From: Leptobrachium leishanense
Taxonomy: Eukaryota > Chordata > Amphibia > Anura > Megophryidae
NCBI GenBank assembly: GCA_009667805.1
Contig: CM019071.1
Location: 50,854,101 to 50,918,100 of the forward strand
Direction of reading: 5' to 3'
DNA: 64,000 bases
The notes beneath the pieces were generated by a model. It was given only the letters and a program-made list of their open reading frames with translations, ran no database searches and had not been told where the DNA came from. This document shows, piece after piece, positions 1 to 10,690 of the stretch. Every line of letters starts with the position of its first letter. Position 1 is the stretch's first letter. The position numbers were made by a program, and so were the translations under genes.

Positions 1-10
1 CCTGATTGAA

Positions 11-382
11 GTGTTGGTGTATCTAGATGATATTATTGTGTTCAGGAAGACTCTGGAAGAACATGAGCAGCGGTTGGAAAAGGTCTTGAAGCGGCTCCAC
101 GAAGAGGGGTTGAAACTGTCCTTAGAGAAGTGTCAATTTTGTCTACCTTCCGTTACGTACCTGGGACATGTTGTTTCGGCAGAAGGTGTCTCGACGGATC
201 CTCGGAAGTTGGAAGCCGTGGCTTCCTGGCCTAGACCCCGAAATGTTACTGAACTTAGATCTTTTCTGGGGTTCTGCTCATATTACCGAAGATTTGTAGG
301 AGGGTTTGCCAAGATAGCTCAACCCTTGTATAAGCTCCTACAGAAGGAAGACGTGGAAGAAGGCTCCAAGGCATCTGATTGA
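11..382 (+). pseudogene. pol: Gypsy reverse transcriptase fragment (element 1)
   Basis: This is the C-terminal half of a Ty3/Gypsy reverse transcriptase. The catalytic YLDD box appears within the first ten residues (VYLDDIIVF), followed by the conserved thumb region with FCLPSVTYLGHVVS and LRSFLGFCSYYRRFV. The open segment stops at a TGA (380-382). The same frame is open again immediately downstream and leads into RNase H, so this is a single nonsense change in a once continuous polyprotein. The first codon (GTG) is not a real start; the protein continues upstream out of the window. Confidence 0.9.
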
Positions 383-1390
383 AGTTCGTCCTCTAAAGGG
401 CAAAGGAAGGCTCAAGAATCCATCCAAGAAGAATGGACTAATCAATGTGAAAGTGCCTTCATGAAGCTGAAAGAGAGTCTAACTCGAGCTCCCGTCCTGG
501 CTTACGCTGATCCTCATAAGCCGTACGAATTGCATGTGGATGCCAGCAGAGAAGGTCTAGGGGGAGTCCTATACCAGGAATATGGCGGATTGTTGAGGCC
601 TGTAGCGTATGTGAGCCGAAGCCTTACGCCTTCAGAGAAGAACTATCCTACCCACAAATTAGAGTTCCTAGCCTTGAAGTGGGCGGTAGTAGACAAGCTG
701 AAAGATTATGTGTATGGGGCTGAATTTGTGGTCAAGACTGACAACAATCCTCTTACGTACGTCCTTACTACTGCGAAACTGGATGCAACGGGACATCGGT
801 GGTTGGCCGCTCTGTCAGGGTTTCGGTTCAGCCTGAAGTATCGCCCTGGAGTGAATAACCGAGATGCAGATGCTTTGTCAAGGAGACCCTACACTACAGA
901 ATGGACTCAGCTGACTCCAAATGGGGTGCAAGCCTTATGTCAAGGGGCAGAGCGCCGTGTCAAGAGAGTAGTTGAAGCAGAAGCTATAGGAGTTATGGCC
1001 GCGGCTGTTCCAGAGTTTTATTGTAATCCTACACAGCTGAGGGATGAAAGTCTGCCTACTTTTTCGAAACAGGATCTGAGAGTCGATCAGGCTGGAGATC
1101 CCCTGATTGCGTTAACAGTGAAGGCTATAAACGTGAACCGAAGGGAAATTCTACTGACAAATTCCCCAGAAGGAGCCCGATTGGTGTACAAAGAGTGGGA
1201 ACGGTTGAAGATGTTGGATGGGGTGGTCTACCGAAGGGGCCCCTCGAACAATGCTGAAGAGACACAACAGTTGTTCCTTCCCACCAAACACAGAGAGGGT
1301 GTGCTGAGATCCTTACACGATGACATGGACATTTCTGTGCAGAGAGAACTTTTAAGCTGGTGCGAGACAGATTTTATTGGCCCTGTATGA
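383..1390 (+). pseudogene. pol: Gypsy RNase H and integrase zinc-finger N-side (element 1)
   Basis: This part continues in the frame of the RT fragment after its nonsense codon. An RNase H domain of the Ty3/Gypsy type is visible through ELHVDASREGLGGVLYQ, the conserved KTDNNPLTY segment and NNRDADALSRRP. The linker to integrase follows. Near position 1322 the sequence lacks one nucleotide compared with the element on the minus strand. From there this frame reads nonsense and stops at 1390, just where the His-His part of the integrase zinc finger should be. It would act as the RNA-strand nuclease during reverse transcription if intact. Confidence 0.88.
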
Positions 1391-2802
1391 GATCTGAAGT
1401 TGAAAGTTACTGCCATTCATGTCTGAGGTGTATTCAGAGGAAGACCCTACCAACTCGAACTGCTCCAATGAGCCACTTGCAAAGTCAAGGACCTATGGAT
1501 TTGGTATGCATTGATTTCTTGTGCTTAGAGCCGGATGCTAGTGGGCAGGGAAATATTCTAGTAGTGACTGATCATTTCACCCGTTATGCCCAAGCGTTCT
1601 CTACTAAAGATCAACGTGCTCCTACAGTGGCAAAGGTTTTGATGGAAACATTTTTTGTTCATTATGGCCTACCAAGGAGAATCCACTCGGATCAGGGCAG
1701 AGACTTTGAGAGCCGGCTTGTTGGGCAATTGCTGGAACTGTTAGGACTTCAGAAGACCCGAACTACTCCATATCACCCTCAAGGTGATGCCCAACCAGAA
1801 AGATTTAATCGCACGCTGTTAAATATGTTGGGGACACTGTCAAACAGAGAGAAGCAGAATTGGAGTCGTCACATAGCTACGTTGGTGCATGCGTACAACA
1901 GTACGGAGAGTGACGCTACTGGATACTCACCTTACCGTCTCATGTTCGGAAGAGAAGCTCGACTGCCTGTTGATTTGGCATATGGGCTATCTCTTGATCA
2001 GACGTCTGTGGCCTCTCATAAAAATTATGTGGATATACTTCGGAAAAATTTGGCTTCTGCGTTTGAACAGGCCCGTTTGACCTCAGGGAGCACAGAACAG
2101 AGGAATAAGCAAAACTATGACTTGAGAGTTCGTATACAGGATCTACAACCCGGTGATAGAGTTTTGCTGAAGAACTTGGGTGTTTCTGCGAGGCATAAGC
2201 TGGCAGATAGATGGAGTTCTCAAGTCTACATTGTCTGCAAGCAACTGCCTGGTCTGCCAGTTTACCAAATCCGACCGGATGGAAAGGCCGGGCCTCTGAA
2301 AAACTGGCACCGAAATCATGTGTTGCCTTTGAGAGAAGCTGTAAGAATACCAGTTGGAGACGAACTTTCTTTGCTGAACCCACATGTTCCACGCTCGACT
2401 CCCGTCACTCGGTCTCAGCAGTCACGGGTTATTGAAGAAAGTGAAGAGAACAGTGAGGAAGAAAGTTTTTGTCTGGACTGGGTGCGCTCACCTGAGCCTG
2501 AAGAGGTCATCCCAGTTTCTGAACGGTGGGAAAGTAACCTGAGGCCTGAGGCTCCTGAATTCCGATTGGAAGTTCCTGAGAGTTTGGAAGTTCCTGAGAC
2601 TTTGGAAATTCCTGTAGTTCCAGAAGATGTGTCCATAGATTATAGTTCTATGCCTTCACTGGAAGGCTCATATTCAGAAGAGGTGTCTGCTCCAGTTGTG
2701 GATGAAAGAATTGAGCCCGTACCTGTGGCACCTCCACCTGAAGAGGAGATGGTTGAACCAGAGCCTAAACGTTCTATCCGACCTCCTCAGAGACTCACCT
2801 AA
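1360..2802 (+). pseudogene. pol: Gypsy integrase and C-terminal extension (element 1)
   Basis: The frame that takes over after the 1-nt deletion begins with the Cys-Cys half of the zinc finger (CHSCLRCIQRK). The DDE catalytic core follows, with the first Asp in VCIDFLC, the second in IHSDQGRDFES and the Glu in the GDAQPERFNRTL segment. A C-terminal region (LQPGDRVLLKNLG, then LPVYQIRPDGK) and an acidic Pro/Glu-rich extension complete it. A TAA at 2800-2802 ends it early; the same frame is open again to about 2961. It once inserted the element cDNA into chromosomal DNA. There is no env-like open frame behind it. Confidence 0.88.
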
Positions 2803-3019
2803 CATTCACCGGGACATAGCACTGAAGAGACTGTCACCACAGTGCGAAGGTTGCCTGAAGTGTCTGCTATGCTAGCTGAGGTAGTCAGGAGCATGAGTCA
2901 ACTTGAGGATGTATATCTGACTCATTGTATGTTTGCTGCTGAGCCTGTATATATTGCCTAATGTAAATGCTGAAATGTCATGTAAATGTTACACCTCCTT
3001 GGAGGGATCCAAGAGTTCT

Positions 3020-3032
3020 AGGAGGGGGAGAG
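3020..3032 (+). promoter_or_regulatory. polypurine tract of element 1
   Basis: A 13-nt purine run (aggagggggagag) lies directly against the first base of the LTR. This is the expected plus-strand primer for reverse transcription. The same run, in reverse complement, adjoins the 3' LTR of the element on the minus strand (12510-12522). Confidence 0.85.
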
Positions 3033-3947
3033 TGTAGCGCTGTTAAAGATCGTGTTGCTGCATTTGCTCATTATGGCCACCAGAGGGAGACAGGAGCCAT
3101 ATGGACTATGCTGGACCTAAACGAACTACAATTTCCATCGGGCTTGCAGCGGAGACAGGAAGTGGGTGGGAGAAGGGGAAGGATGTCAGCAGCCTCGTGC
3201 AGGGGAGAGGCGGAGTGAGCTGAGTGGTGAAAGGTGGAGGGCGCACGTGACACTGCCAGGGATCGTGACCAGGCCGGAGTGCAGGCGCTGCCTTGCTGGT
3301 GCTGGAGATCAGGACGGTGACTTTGCAGAGACCTACCTACACACTGCTGAGAGGCTGGCGCAGAAATTTAGTTCCGGTTGGACCCCGAGTAAGGAGACCG
3401 AGATGATCCATTGGGAGTGCAGGCGGAAGGCCATAGTTTCATTGTGGAGATCGGACAAGCAAGGGAGCGGATCCGGTGTCACAGAGTCCCATTGTTAAAG
3501 CGGAGAGACATCCTTGATCGGGCAGCGGAACAGATTGTCGAACGGATGGGTGAGAGGCCTTCCAGGCCGCAGTTCCAAGTATAACCAAGCACGCTGCATT
3601 ATTGTTTAAATCTACAGGGCCCCAACGTGACTAGTCGTGACTGGCCAGTTGAATACGGTACCCGGGTACTCGAGGCAATACACATATACCTTTTTGAGAC
3701 ATTACATTCATGGACTTACACTCCAGAACTGAAGGGGTTAAACTTTTCTTTTGCCGCCGCGTGCTTTTTCCCGCATTACGAAATCCTGTCGTTCATATAC
3801 CGTATCTACTTTATACATGCGTTTTATTGGGATCAGTAAAGTATATAATCTATAAAATCCACAACAGTGCTGGTGTATATTTATTCCCTAGTGCGGTGAG
3901 ACTAACCCGAGGTTAATTCAGCGGCTCCTCCGGGAGTGAGCGCTACA
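3033..3947 (+). repeat. 3' LTR of Gypsy element 1 (about 915 bp)
   Basis: The LTR begins TGTAGCGCTG directly after the polypurine tract and ends GAGCGCTACA, giving TG...CA termini inside a short inverted repeat (TGTAGCGCT/AGCGCTACA). Its last 60 bases, with ggctcctccgggagtgagcg, match the LTR ends of the minus-strand element at 11398 and 18794, which confirms the boundary. The interior is diverged and about 200 bp shorter. Confidence 0.88.
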
Positions 3948-5240
3948 TACTCATACGCAGTGTACCATACTGTATCACAGAGCTCCACAGCAATAAAACT
4001 CACACCAATGTGCGTTGTGGATGAGCGTATCACAGAGCTCCACAGTAAAACTCACTGTAATGTACAGTGTGTATGAGTGTATCACAGAGATCCACAGCAA
4101 TACAACTCACAGTAATGTGCGGTGTGAATGAGCGTATCACAGAGCTCCGCAGTAAAACTCACTGTAATGTGCAGTGTGTATGAGTGTATTAAAGAGCTCC
4201 ACAGCAATAAACCCTCAATAATACACTGTGTATGAGTGTATCACAGAGATCCACAGCAATAAAACTCACTGTAATGTGCAGTGGGTATGAGCGATACGCT
4301 CATACACACTGCACATTACCCTGCGTTTTATTGCTGTGGAGCTCTGTGATACGCTCATACACACTGCACATTACTGTGAGTTTTATTGCTGTAGAGCTGT
4401 GTGATACGCTCGTACACACCGCACATTACTGTGCATTGTATTGCTGTGGATCTCTGTGATACACTCATATACAGTGCATTATTGAGGGTTTATTGCTGTG
4501 GAGCTCTGTGATACGCTCATTCACACAGAGCTTTACAGCAACAAAACTCACAATAATGTGCAGTGTGTTTGAGTGTATCACAGAGCTCCACAGTAATAAA
4601 AATCACTGTAATGTGCACTGTGTATAGAATGTATCACAAAGCTCCACATCAATAACACTCATACATTACTGTGATTTTAATTGCTGTGGAGCTCTGTGAT
4701 ATACTCATACACAGTGCACATTACTGTGAGTTTCATTGCTGTAGAACTCTGTGATACAATAATGTGCACTGTGCCTGAGTGTATCACATATTTCTACAGC
4801 AATAAAACTCACAGTAATGTACACTGTGTATGAGTGTATCACAGAGCTCTACAGCAATAACTCTTATACTCATATGCAGTGTACATTACTGTATCACAGA
4901 GCTCCACAGCAATAAAACTCACACCAATTTGCAGTGTGAATGAGCGTATCACAGAGCTCCACAGCAATAAAACTCACACCAATGTGCTTGTGAATGAGCG
5001 TGACATAGAGCTCCACAGTAAAACTCACTGTAATGTGCAGTGTGTATGAGTGTATTACAGAGCTCCACAGCAATAAACCCTCAATAATGCACTGCGTATT
5101 AGTGTATCACAGAGATCCACAGCATTACAACTCACAGTAATGTGCGGTGTGCACGAGTGTATCACAGAGCTCTACAGCAATAAAACTCACAGTAATGTGT
5201 GGTGTGTATGAGCGTATCACAGAGCTCCACAGCAATACAT
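3948..5240. repeat. ~55-bp minisatellite with strand-switching blocks
   Basis: The unit reads about cacagagctccacagcaat / aaaactcacagtaatgtgca / gtgtgtatgagtgtat and is repeated with variation. Units run on the + strand to about 4290, on the minus strand to about 4520, then +, minus and + again, so the block can fold back on itself. Other patches of the same unit lie at 44280-44905, 51628-51735, 55935-56045 and 59097-59160. Every unit contains AATAAA-like DNA, but there is no sign of coding. Confidence 0.9.
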
Positions 5241-5417
5241 CTGTTTTTGACGTAGCAGCTGCTGCAAGTTGATTGCTGTTAAAGGTAAAATATTTTCATG
5301 CTCCGTCAAGCGACTCACCCAGTGAAATAAATTCTGTATAGAAATAGGTCACATCCCGACTCGGGCAATTTCTCTTTGATGTCCCACCTAGAAAAACATC
5401 AGAACTGACTTAGAAAC
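5235..5417. repeat. Dispersed non-coding segment shared with 51735-51913
   Basis: The DNA from the end of the minisatellite (caatacatctgtttttga) to gaactgactta is repeated at 51735-51905 with few changes. Minisatellite and segment therefore travel together as one larger repeat. The copy at 51.7 kb lacks the CR1 tail that interrupts this copy at 5418. Confidence 0.75.
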
Positions 5418-5582
5418 ATAGAAACATAGAAAATGTCGGCAGATAAGAACCTTTCGGCCCATCTAGTCTGCCCAATTACATGGATACTTTACCTGGATTT
5501 ATCTTTTGTTTAGGATAGCCTTATGCCTATCCCATGCCTGCTTAAATTCAATCACTGTTTTGGCCTCTACCACTTCAACTGG
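5418..5582 (-). mobile_element. 5'-truncated CR1-like LINE tail (about 165 bp)
   Basis: This is the same 3' end as the CR1-like LINE at 45602-47670, including the terminal gaaacatagaaacatag repeat and tttcggcccatctagtctgc. Only the last stretch of the element is present, as is usual for aborted target-primed reverse transcription. The related locus at 51900-51913 reads straight through (gacttgaaaacataaatcc) and serves as an empty site. The duplication is about acat. Confidence 0.85.
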
Positions 5583-5628
5583 ACATAAATCCTGACTCTG
5601 GCTCTTTGTATGAAGGAAGATAAATTAT

Positions 5629-6467
5629 CAGGGTTATTCACAGAGCACCGAAATGTCTGTCGTTCCCTGCACTTCGGGGAATCAAACTTACCCACCCTGC
5701 GGTGAATTCTACTTTCACTGCAGGGTCCCCGAAGTACAGCGAATCGGCTGCCGAACGCCGCCGCAAACTCGCCTGCCGTCGCCGCAATCTCGACGGCGGC
5801 CGTCTGCCCTTCGGACAGCCGCCGCAATCCTGTTGTACAGCGGCCAAACACAGCTGACAAGCCACCGAACACAGTGCCGACAAGCCACCGGATGGGTGAA
5901 AAAAAAAGAAAATAAAAAACAATTGAAAATTGACAAAATTTAAACGCCGTTTGCAAAAAACTACTGAACGTAAATGCCTGAAATTTACATACGGTATAAG
6001 ATACTATGAATGATAATAAAAAGGTCTGTTACAGAAAAAAGAAAAAAAACGGGAAAAAAATGGTCAAAAAATGCCTAGAAGAGCCTAAAAAATTCAGTAA
6101 GTAACAAGACTTTTTGCTGCAGATTAAAGTAATAAACTAATTATTAGATATTGAATTAAAACGGGAATTTTTTTAACATTGAAGCATATGGGATTCACCT
6201 GAATAAACCTGCCGAATGAAAACACCGAACAGCAGGGCATTTCGGCAACTTTTCACTGCTGTTCTGTGTCGGTGAATAGATTAACCATTGCTTCTATATG
6301 GGGGATTTCACTGCCTTCGAACAGGCACCGAACTGGCTTGCAGTTCGTCAAAAGTTGGCGAACAGCCCGCTCTCTGAATAGCCCAATGGCCACGAAATGT
6401 CACTGTACGGAGAAATTCACTGTTCGGTGCCATTTCGGGGCCAGGTCGGCTAGCTCTAAATAAACCC
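5629..6467. mobile_element. CAGGGTTATTC-ended non-autonomous element, old copy
   Basis: It starts with cagggttattcacagag after TAT and ends at a degraded ctctaaataaaccc before TAT. The inside has the same short palindromes and AT-rich sequence as the two well-preserved copies at 29602 and 39066 (for example ctgcagggtccccgaagtac). No protein can be seen. A shorter relative begins near 51955. Confidence 0.6.
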
Positions 6468-6546
6468 TATACTTTTTTCACCAATTCTTCTCTTTCTTTG
6501 TCTTCTCTCTCCTGTCTCTTGGTAGAAGATACATTTACACCTAAAT

Positions 6547-7190
6547 CAGGGCTAAAAAATTTCACTCGTCTACTCGCATTTGGCGAGTGAAAATTAAGTG
6601 AGGGCAAGTTGAAATGCACACGCAGGCAGCACAATAAATTATTTCATGCTGCGTATTCTGGTGGTGCCACTGTGCAGCCCCCCCTTCCCCAGGCTGCACG
6701 GTGGTAGGGATCAGCTGCCTAACCTGACCAAGCTTGTCTCTGTCACTGACAGGGGGGGGTGGAGCTTCACTGCCTCCTCGCTCTGCTCACACTGGGCTCT
6801 GATGACTGGGTATACATGTATCTGGGGTCTGATGTCTGGGTATACATGTATCTGGGGTCTGATGTCTGGGTATACATGTATCTGGGATCTGATCTCTGGG
6901 TATACATGTATCTGGGGTCTGATCTCTGGGTATACATGTATCTGGGGTCTGATCTCTGGGTATACATGTATCTCTGGGGTCTGATGACTGGGTATACATG
7001 TGTCTGGGTATTAATATTATTTTTGGGACTTTATTCTAAATAAAACCTTTAACAGTGTAATTTCATAAGATAATTTAAGGGGGTGTTTAGGGGCAGAGTT
7101 AAGGGCTGGGTAGGGGTTAGGTAGAGCAACTGGTGGCGAGTAACTCTTATGGCCTGGTTAGTAGCTCGGGACTTGAAATTTTGAGCCCTG
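6547..7190. mobile_element. hAT-like MITE carrying a 30-bp minisatellite
   Basis: The termini are near inverted repeats: cagggctaaaaaatttcac at the left, and a right end whose reverse complement begins cagggctcaaaatttcaag. The flanks (acctaaat and cctataat) look like a worn 8-bp duplication. An internal tandem array occupies 6798-7010. No transposase is present. Confidence 0.6.
6798..7010. repeat. 30-bp tandem repeat
   Basis: About seven copies of gtatacatgtatctggggtc plus tgatctctgg. All frames stay open because 30 is divisible by three and the unit has no in-frame stop in most frames. This explains the apparent repetitive open frames here; none is credible as a gene. Confidence 0.9.
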
Positions 7191-7433
7191 CCTATAATGT
7201 ATGGCTGATCTCTCGGTGAGCCATGGGTTGGGTTGCACATTCTTCAGGTTAGAGTCACATGTGTATTAAGTCAAAACAACATCAGTTATCTGTGTATTTA
7301 ATTCAGATAAGATATTTTCCTCACCCCGTGTCATGGAGATCTGTCCATCAAGATTGTGTAACTGGGTTTTACCTAAAACATGTCTTAGTGATACATCCCA
7401 AATGTATTGTATTTGATTAAATGCCTGGGAGAG

Positions 7434-7440
7434 TATAAAT
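7434..7440 (+). promoter_or_regulatory. TATA box of the mucin-like gene
   Basis: TATAAAT lies 94 bp upstream of the signal-peptide ATG. A start of transcription about 25-30 bp downstream (near 7465) would give a short 5' leader of about 60 nt. No other core element was identified. Confidence 0.55.
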
Positions 7441-7527
7441 ACTACAAGGCAGATCATTTTATGTCAGTACGGTCCAGAGGTCAGCATCATCACCTTTAGA
7501 TTGAGGAAAGTCCCCGACACAGAAGCA

Positions 7528-7576
7528 ATGGGAGCCCGAGGAATATTTATTTTACTTCTCCTGCTGATGAAAGCTG
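7528..7576 (+). CDS. Mucin-like membrane glycoprotein, exon 1 (signal peptide)
   Basis: The exon opens with ATG in an acceptable context (gaagcaATGG) and encodes MGARGIFILLLLLMKA followed by the first base of a Gly codon. A basic residue followed by a hydrophobic Ile/Leu run is a classic secretory signal peptide. The exon ends at a strong donor, G|gtaagt (7577), in phase 1. A TATA box stands 94 bp upstream. The rest of the protein is encoded from 22412 onward, beyond a 14.8-kb intron filled with transposons. The gene is not recognised as a named gene. The combination of signal peptide, Thr-rich repeats, membrane span and tail points to a cell-surface mucin-type protein. Confidence 0.7.
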
Positions 7577-7689
7577 GTAAGTCTGATACACAGGGGTTAC
7601 ACGGGCGGGAACACTGGGAGTGCGGCTCTTGTCTGACAGGCATGGGTGGAATGGGTCTCCCTTTGAACTCACACACGGACAGCTTTTAT

Positions 7690-8208
7690 TAACTATCTCA
7701 CTGACTATCTCACTTTTTATCTCTCTATCTATCCATGTATCTATCTCTCTATCCATCCTTCTATCTGTATCTATCCATCCATCTATGTATCTATGTATCT
7801 ATCTATCTATGTACAGTAACTATTTCACTATCTATGTAACTATCTATCTCATTATGTATCTATCCATCTATCTATCCTACCATTTATCTATGTATCTATC
7901 CATTTAACTAGCTCTCTATCTATCTAACTATCCATCTCTCTATCCATCCATTTATATATCAATCTCTCTATCCATCTCTCTAGCCATGTATCTCTCTATC
8001 CATCTATCCATCCATCTATGTATCTATCTATCTATCCGACTATCTCTCTATCCATCTATCCATCCATCTATCTATCTCTCTATCCAAGTATTTCTATTTG
8101 ACTATCTCTCTATCCATCCATATCTATCTATCTATGTATCCCTTTACCCATCTAAGTATCCATCTATCCATGTGTCTACCTCTCTAGCCATGTATCTCTC
8201 TATCCATC
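7690..8208. repeat. (CTAT/CCAT)n microsatellite
   Basis: A long impure tetranucleotide run (ctatctatccat) inside intron 1. It resumes at 8818-8880 after the solo LTR insertion. Its isoleucine/serine-rich frames are repeat artefacts. Confidence 0.95.
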
Positions 8209-8817
8209 TGTGACAGACCGCCTGGCACACCGACCGTGTGCCTCTGTCAAACGCTAGCTTTCTCCATAGCGGCTAGACCCCAAAATCCATCTTTAGCAGC
8301 CCCCCAAACCTTCTCTCTGCAATCACCAGGCACGACCAGTGTTGTAGTGTGCAAATCAAAGACTGATTCTTTTTTTGAAAAAACACACAGCTACACAGTT
8401 GAGACAACCCCCAGTTGACAGCCCCCTTCAGAGTAGATCAGATTAGAGATTACAGATTAGATCAAATAATTTCAGTACAGAACAATGGGAAGAGACATTC
8501 AACACACTGGATTGTTTACCTATGCTTCTTATTTTAACCTACATGCTAGATCAAAGAGGGAAACAAAGGAATCTTCTTACAGCAGTAAGTATACAATATA
8601 CAGAGAGAGGGGGTAGCTACAGAAGAGTACAGTACACAGACAGACAGCTAATACAGAGATGTACAGTACACAATAGAGAAATACAGCAACATAAATACTG
8701 GATTCCCTGTGCAATCCAGTTGGCAAACCCCAGTCTGCAATTTGGCCCATAGTCAGTAGGAAGGAGGTTAGCCCCCAGGCTCCTCCAACTGCCCCAGAGA
8801 CAGCTGAGTCTGTCACA
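8209..8817. mobile_element. Solo LTR inserted in the microsatellite (609 bp)
   Basis: The insert starts TGTGACAGAC and ends GTCTGTCACA, so it has TG...CA ends within a 10-bp inverted repeat. It is flanked by a perfect 5-bp duplication, CCATC (8204-8208 and 8818-8822), that comes from the surrounding microsatellite. Size, ends and duplication length fit a solo LTR of a retrotransposon or endogenous retrovirus. Orientation was not determined and no coding remains. Because the duplication lies in repetitive DNA, its value is slightly reduced. Confidence 0.75.
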
Positions 8818-8879
8818 CCATCTATCTATCTATCTATCTATCTATCTATGTATCTATCTATCCATTTATCTATTCATGT

Positions 8880-9330
8880 ATCTACCTATAAATTCACTCT
8901 GTTTTTCTATGTATCCATCTAATGCTCGCTCTGTCTGAAAGGATGTGAAAGAGCTAGAAATGTTCTACAGACAATAACCTGGCACATTGTTGGGGTAATG
9001 TTTTTCCCGACACACCTAACACTTGTATTGTCTCAATCAGCTCATTCAGTGCACAGAATTTGTGTGTAATTAAGTTCTGTACAGCAGTGTCGCACTAAGC
9101 TATGTGTGAAATCATGTTTATTGAAGTGTGAACATGGAGGGAACCCCCTGAACACAACCTTTGTTTTTCCAGCCTTATCAGATTGACACAAATAAATTGC
9201 TCTGTTTGACGAAAGTTAATTAGGGGGTTTTATGATCTAAAAATCAGACATTTTTTCAGTATTTTTTCCCCCCAATTCATCGAATAGAGCAATGCATCAA
9301 CCTGGCCTCCTCCATGTCAAACATGAACAC
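8880..9330. other. Intron 1 sequence without recognised features
   Basis: No exon, repeat border or mobile element was recognised here. The sequence is ordinary AT-rich intronic DNA. Confidence 0.5.
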
Positions 9331-9770
9331 CAACTGTAACCCTAACAGTATCCCTAACACAAACAGTAAATTTAACAGTAAATAAAATCAATCATTGAAG
9401 TAATCCTAACCCTAACCCTAATACAAACAAACTGTAACCTTTACAGTAACTCTAACAAAAACACAAACAGTAACTCTAAAAGTAACTCTAATTCTAACAC
9501 AAACAGTAAGTCTAACCCTAACAGTAATCAAAACCTTGAAGCAACCCTAACACTAACAAACATCAACTGCAACCCAAACATAAACAGAACCAGCAAGTCT
9601 GTCTAACAGTAAATTAAATCAATCATTGAAGTAATCCTAAACCTAACCCTAATACAAACATAAACAACAACTGTAACCGTAACAGTGACTTTAAGCCTAA
9701 CACAGACACAAACAGTAAGCCTAACAGTAAATTAAATCAATAATTGAAGTAATCCTAAACCTAACCCTAA
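9331..9770. repeat. Degenerate telomere-like repeat (CTAACCC/CTAACAG), left part
   Basis: The array is a mixture of taaccctaaccctaa, taacagtaa, taacacaaacag and similar blocks. It resembles TTAGGG DNA but is irregular and not a telomere. The array continues at 20473-21200; a TAA-flanked element has inserted between the halves. Confidence 0.8.
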
Positions 9771-10360
9771 GGCTGGGGTCAGACCAGCGTAGTGTTCACG
9801 TCCGTGATTGCGCCTAAAAGTACGTCCATGATAGCATGACAGAAAGCCCATCGGAGCCCAACACACGAAGTATGTCCGCACTGAACTGCAGACTAGACAT
9901 GTGCACAGCACAAAATTTCATTTTGAATTTATGGATTAGTCCTAAAATGCAATTTATTTAGTTGCTAAAGAAATTCGTTTTCAGTTCTTTAGTATGAAAA
10001 CTAATTTCATTCATCCGAAAACCAGTGGATACAATTACTATTGTAGTGGCTCCTCAGAGGGCTGAGATTGCTGCTTGTTACAGTATCTCTCACTCTCAGC
10101 ACAATGTGTCAGGCAAAGCTGTTGCAGTAACTGACTGCTGCTCATTACAGCGCTCAGAGTTTCTGTAAAACTAGTAAATAATATTTTTATATATGAGGTT
10201 AGAACAATATTATTTCCTTGTTTTACTGAAACTCTGAGCGCTGTTACAGTCAGTTACTGTAACAACTGAGCCTGATACATTGTACTGAGAGATAATATAA
10301 CAAGCTGCCGATCTCAGCTCTCACAGCCACTGGATTTAAAGGGCTAATAAAAAGGCTCCT

Positions 10361-10690
10361 CTCTGTATAATGTATAGAACATCCTTCTGCATTAATTAAT
10401 ACCCCTCTCTGTATAATGTAGATAACATCCTCCTGCATTAATTAATACCCCTCTCTGTATAATGTATACAACATCACCTGTATTAATTAATACCCCTCTC
10501 TGTATAATGTATAGAACATCCTCCTGAATTAATTAATGTCCATCTCTGTATAGAACATACTCCTCAATTTATACCTTTCTCTGTATAATGTATATAACAT
10601 TCTCCTGCATTAATACCCCTCTCTGTATAATGTATAGAACATCCTCCTGCATTAATTAATGCCCCTCTCTGTATAGAACATCCTACTGCA
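10361..10690. repeat. ~46-50-bp tandem repeat inside hAT copy A
   Basis: Six to seven copies of ctctctgtataatgtataga followed by acatcctcctgcattaatta. The same array, reverse-complemented, is in hAT copy B at about 30655-30945, so it belongs to the transposon. Confidence 0.85.

Larger units (their letters stand above)
1..3947 (+). mobile_element. Ty3/Gypsy LTR retrotransposon, 3' portion (element 1, decayed)
   Basis: The window opens inside the reverse transcriptase of a Ty3/Gypsy element and runs through RNase H, integrase, a polypurine tract and the 3' LTR. The order RT-RNaseH-IN is the Ty3/Gypsy arrangement. The coding part is closely related to the element at 11398-19906 on the other strand, but its LTR is shorter (about 915 bp against 1112-1113 bp) and clearly diverged, so it is an older relative. 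Coding is broken by an in-frame TGA (380-382), a 1-nt deletion near 1322, and a TAA (2800-2802) where the relative reads through. The 5' LTR, gag and protease lie outside the window, so no target-site duplication can be checked. Confidence 0.93.

Noticed and set aside
2803..3032. An env gene behind Gypsy pol
   Set aside because: Only the end of the acidic Pol tail is seen in both elements; no signal peptide or membrane segment.
5653..5956. Short overlapping Arg/Pro-rich frames
   Set aside because: They lie inside palindromic DNA of a non-autonomous element and are not conserved in its other copies.
7620..8213. Ile/Ser/Tyr-rich frames
   Set aside because: Translation of a CTAT microsatellite.
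9331..9770. True telomere
   Set aside because: The repeats are too irregular and are surrounded by ordinary intronic and transposon DNA.
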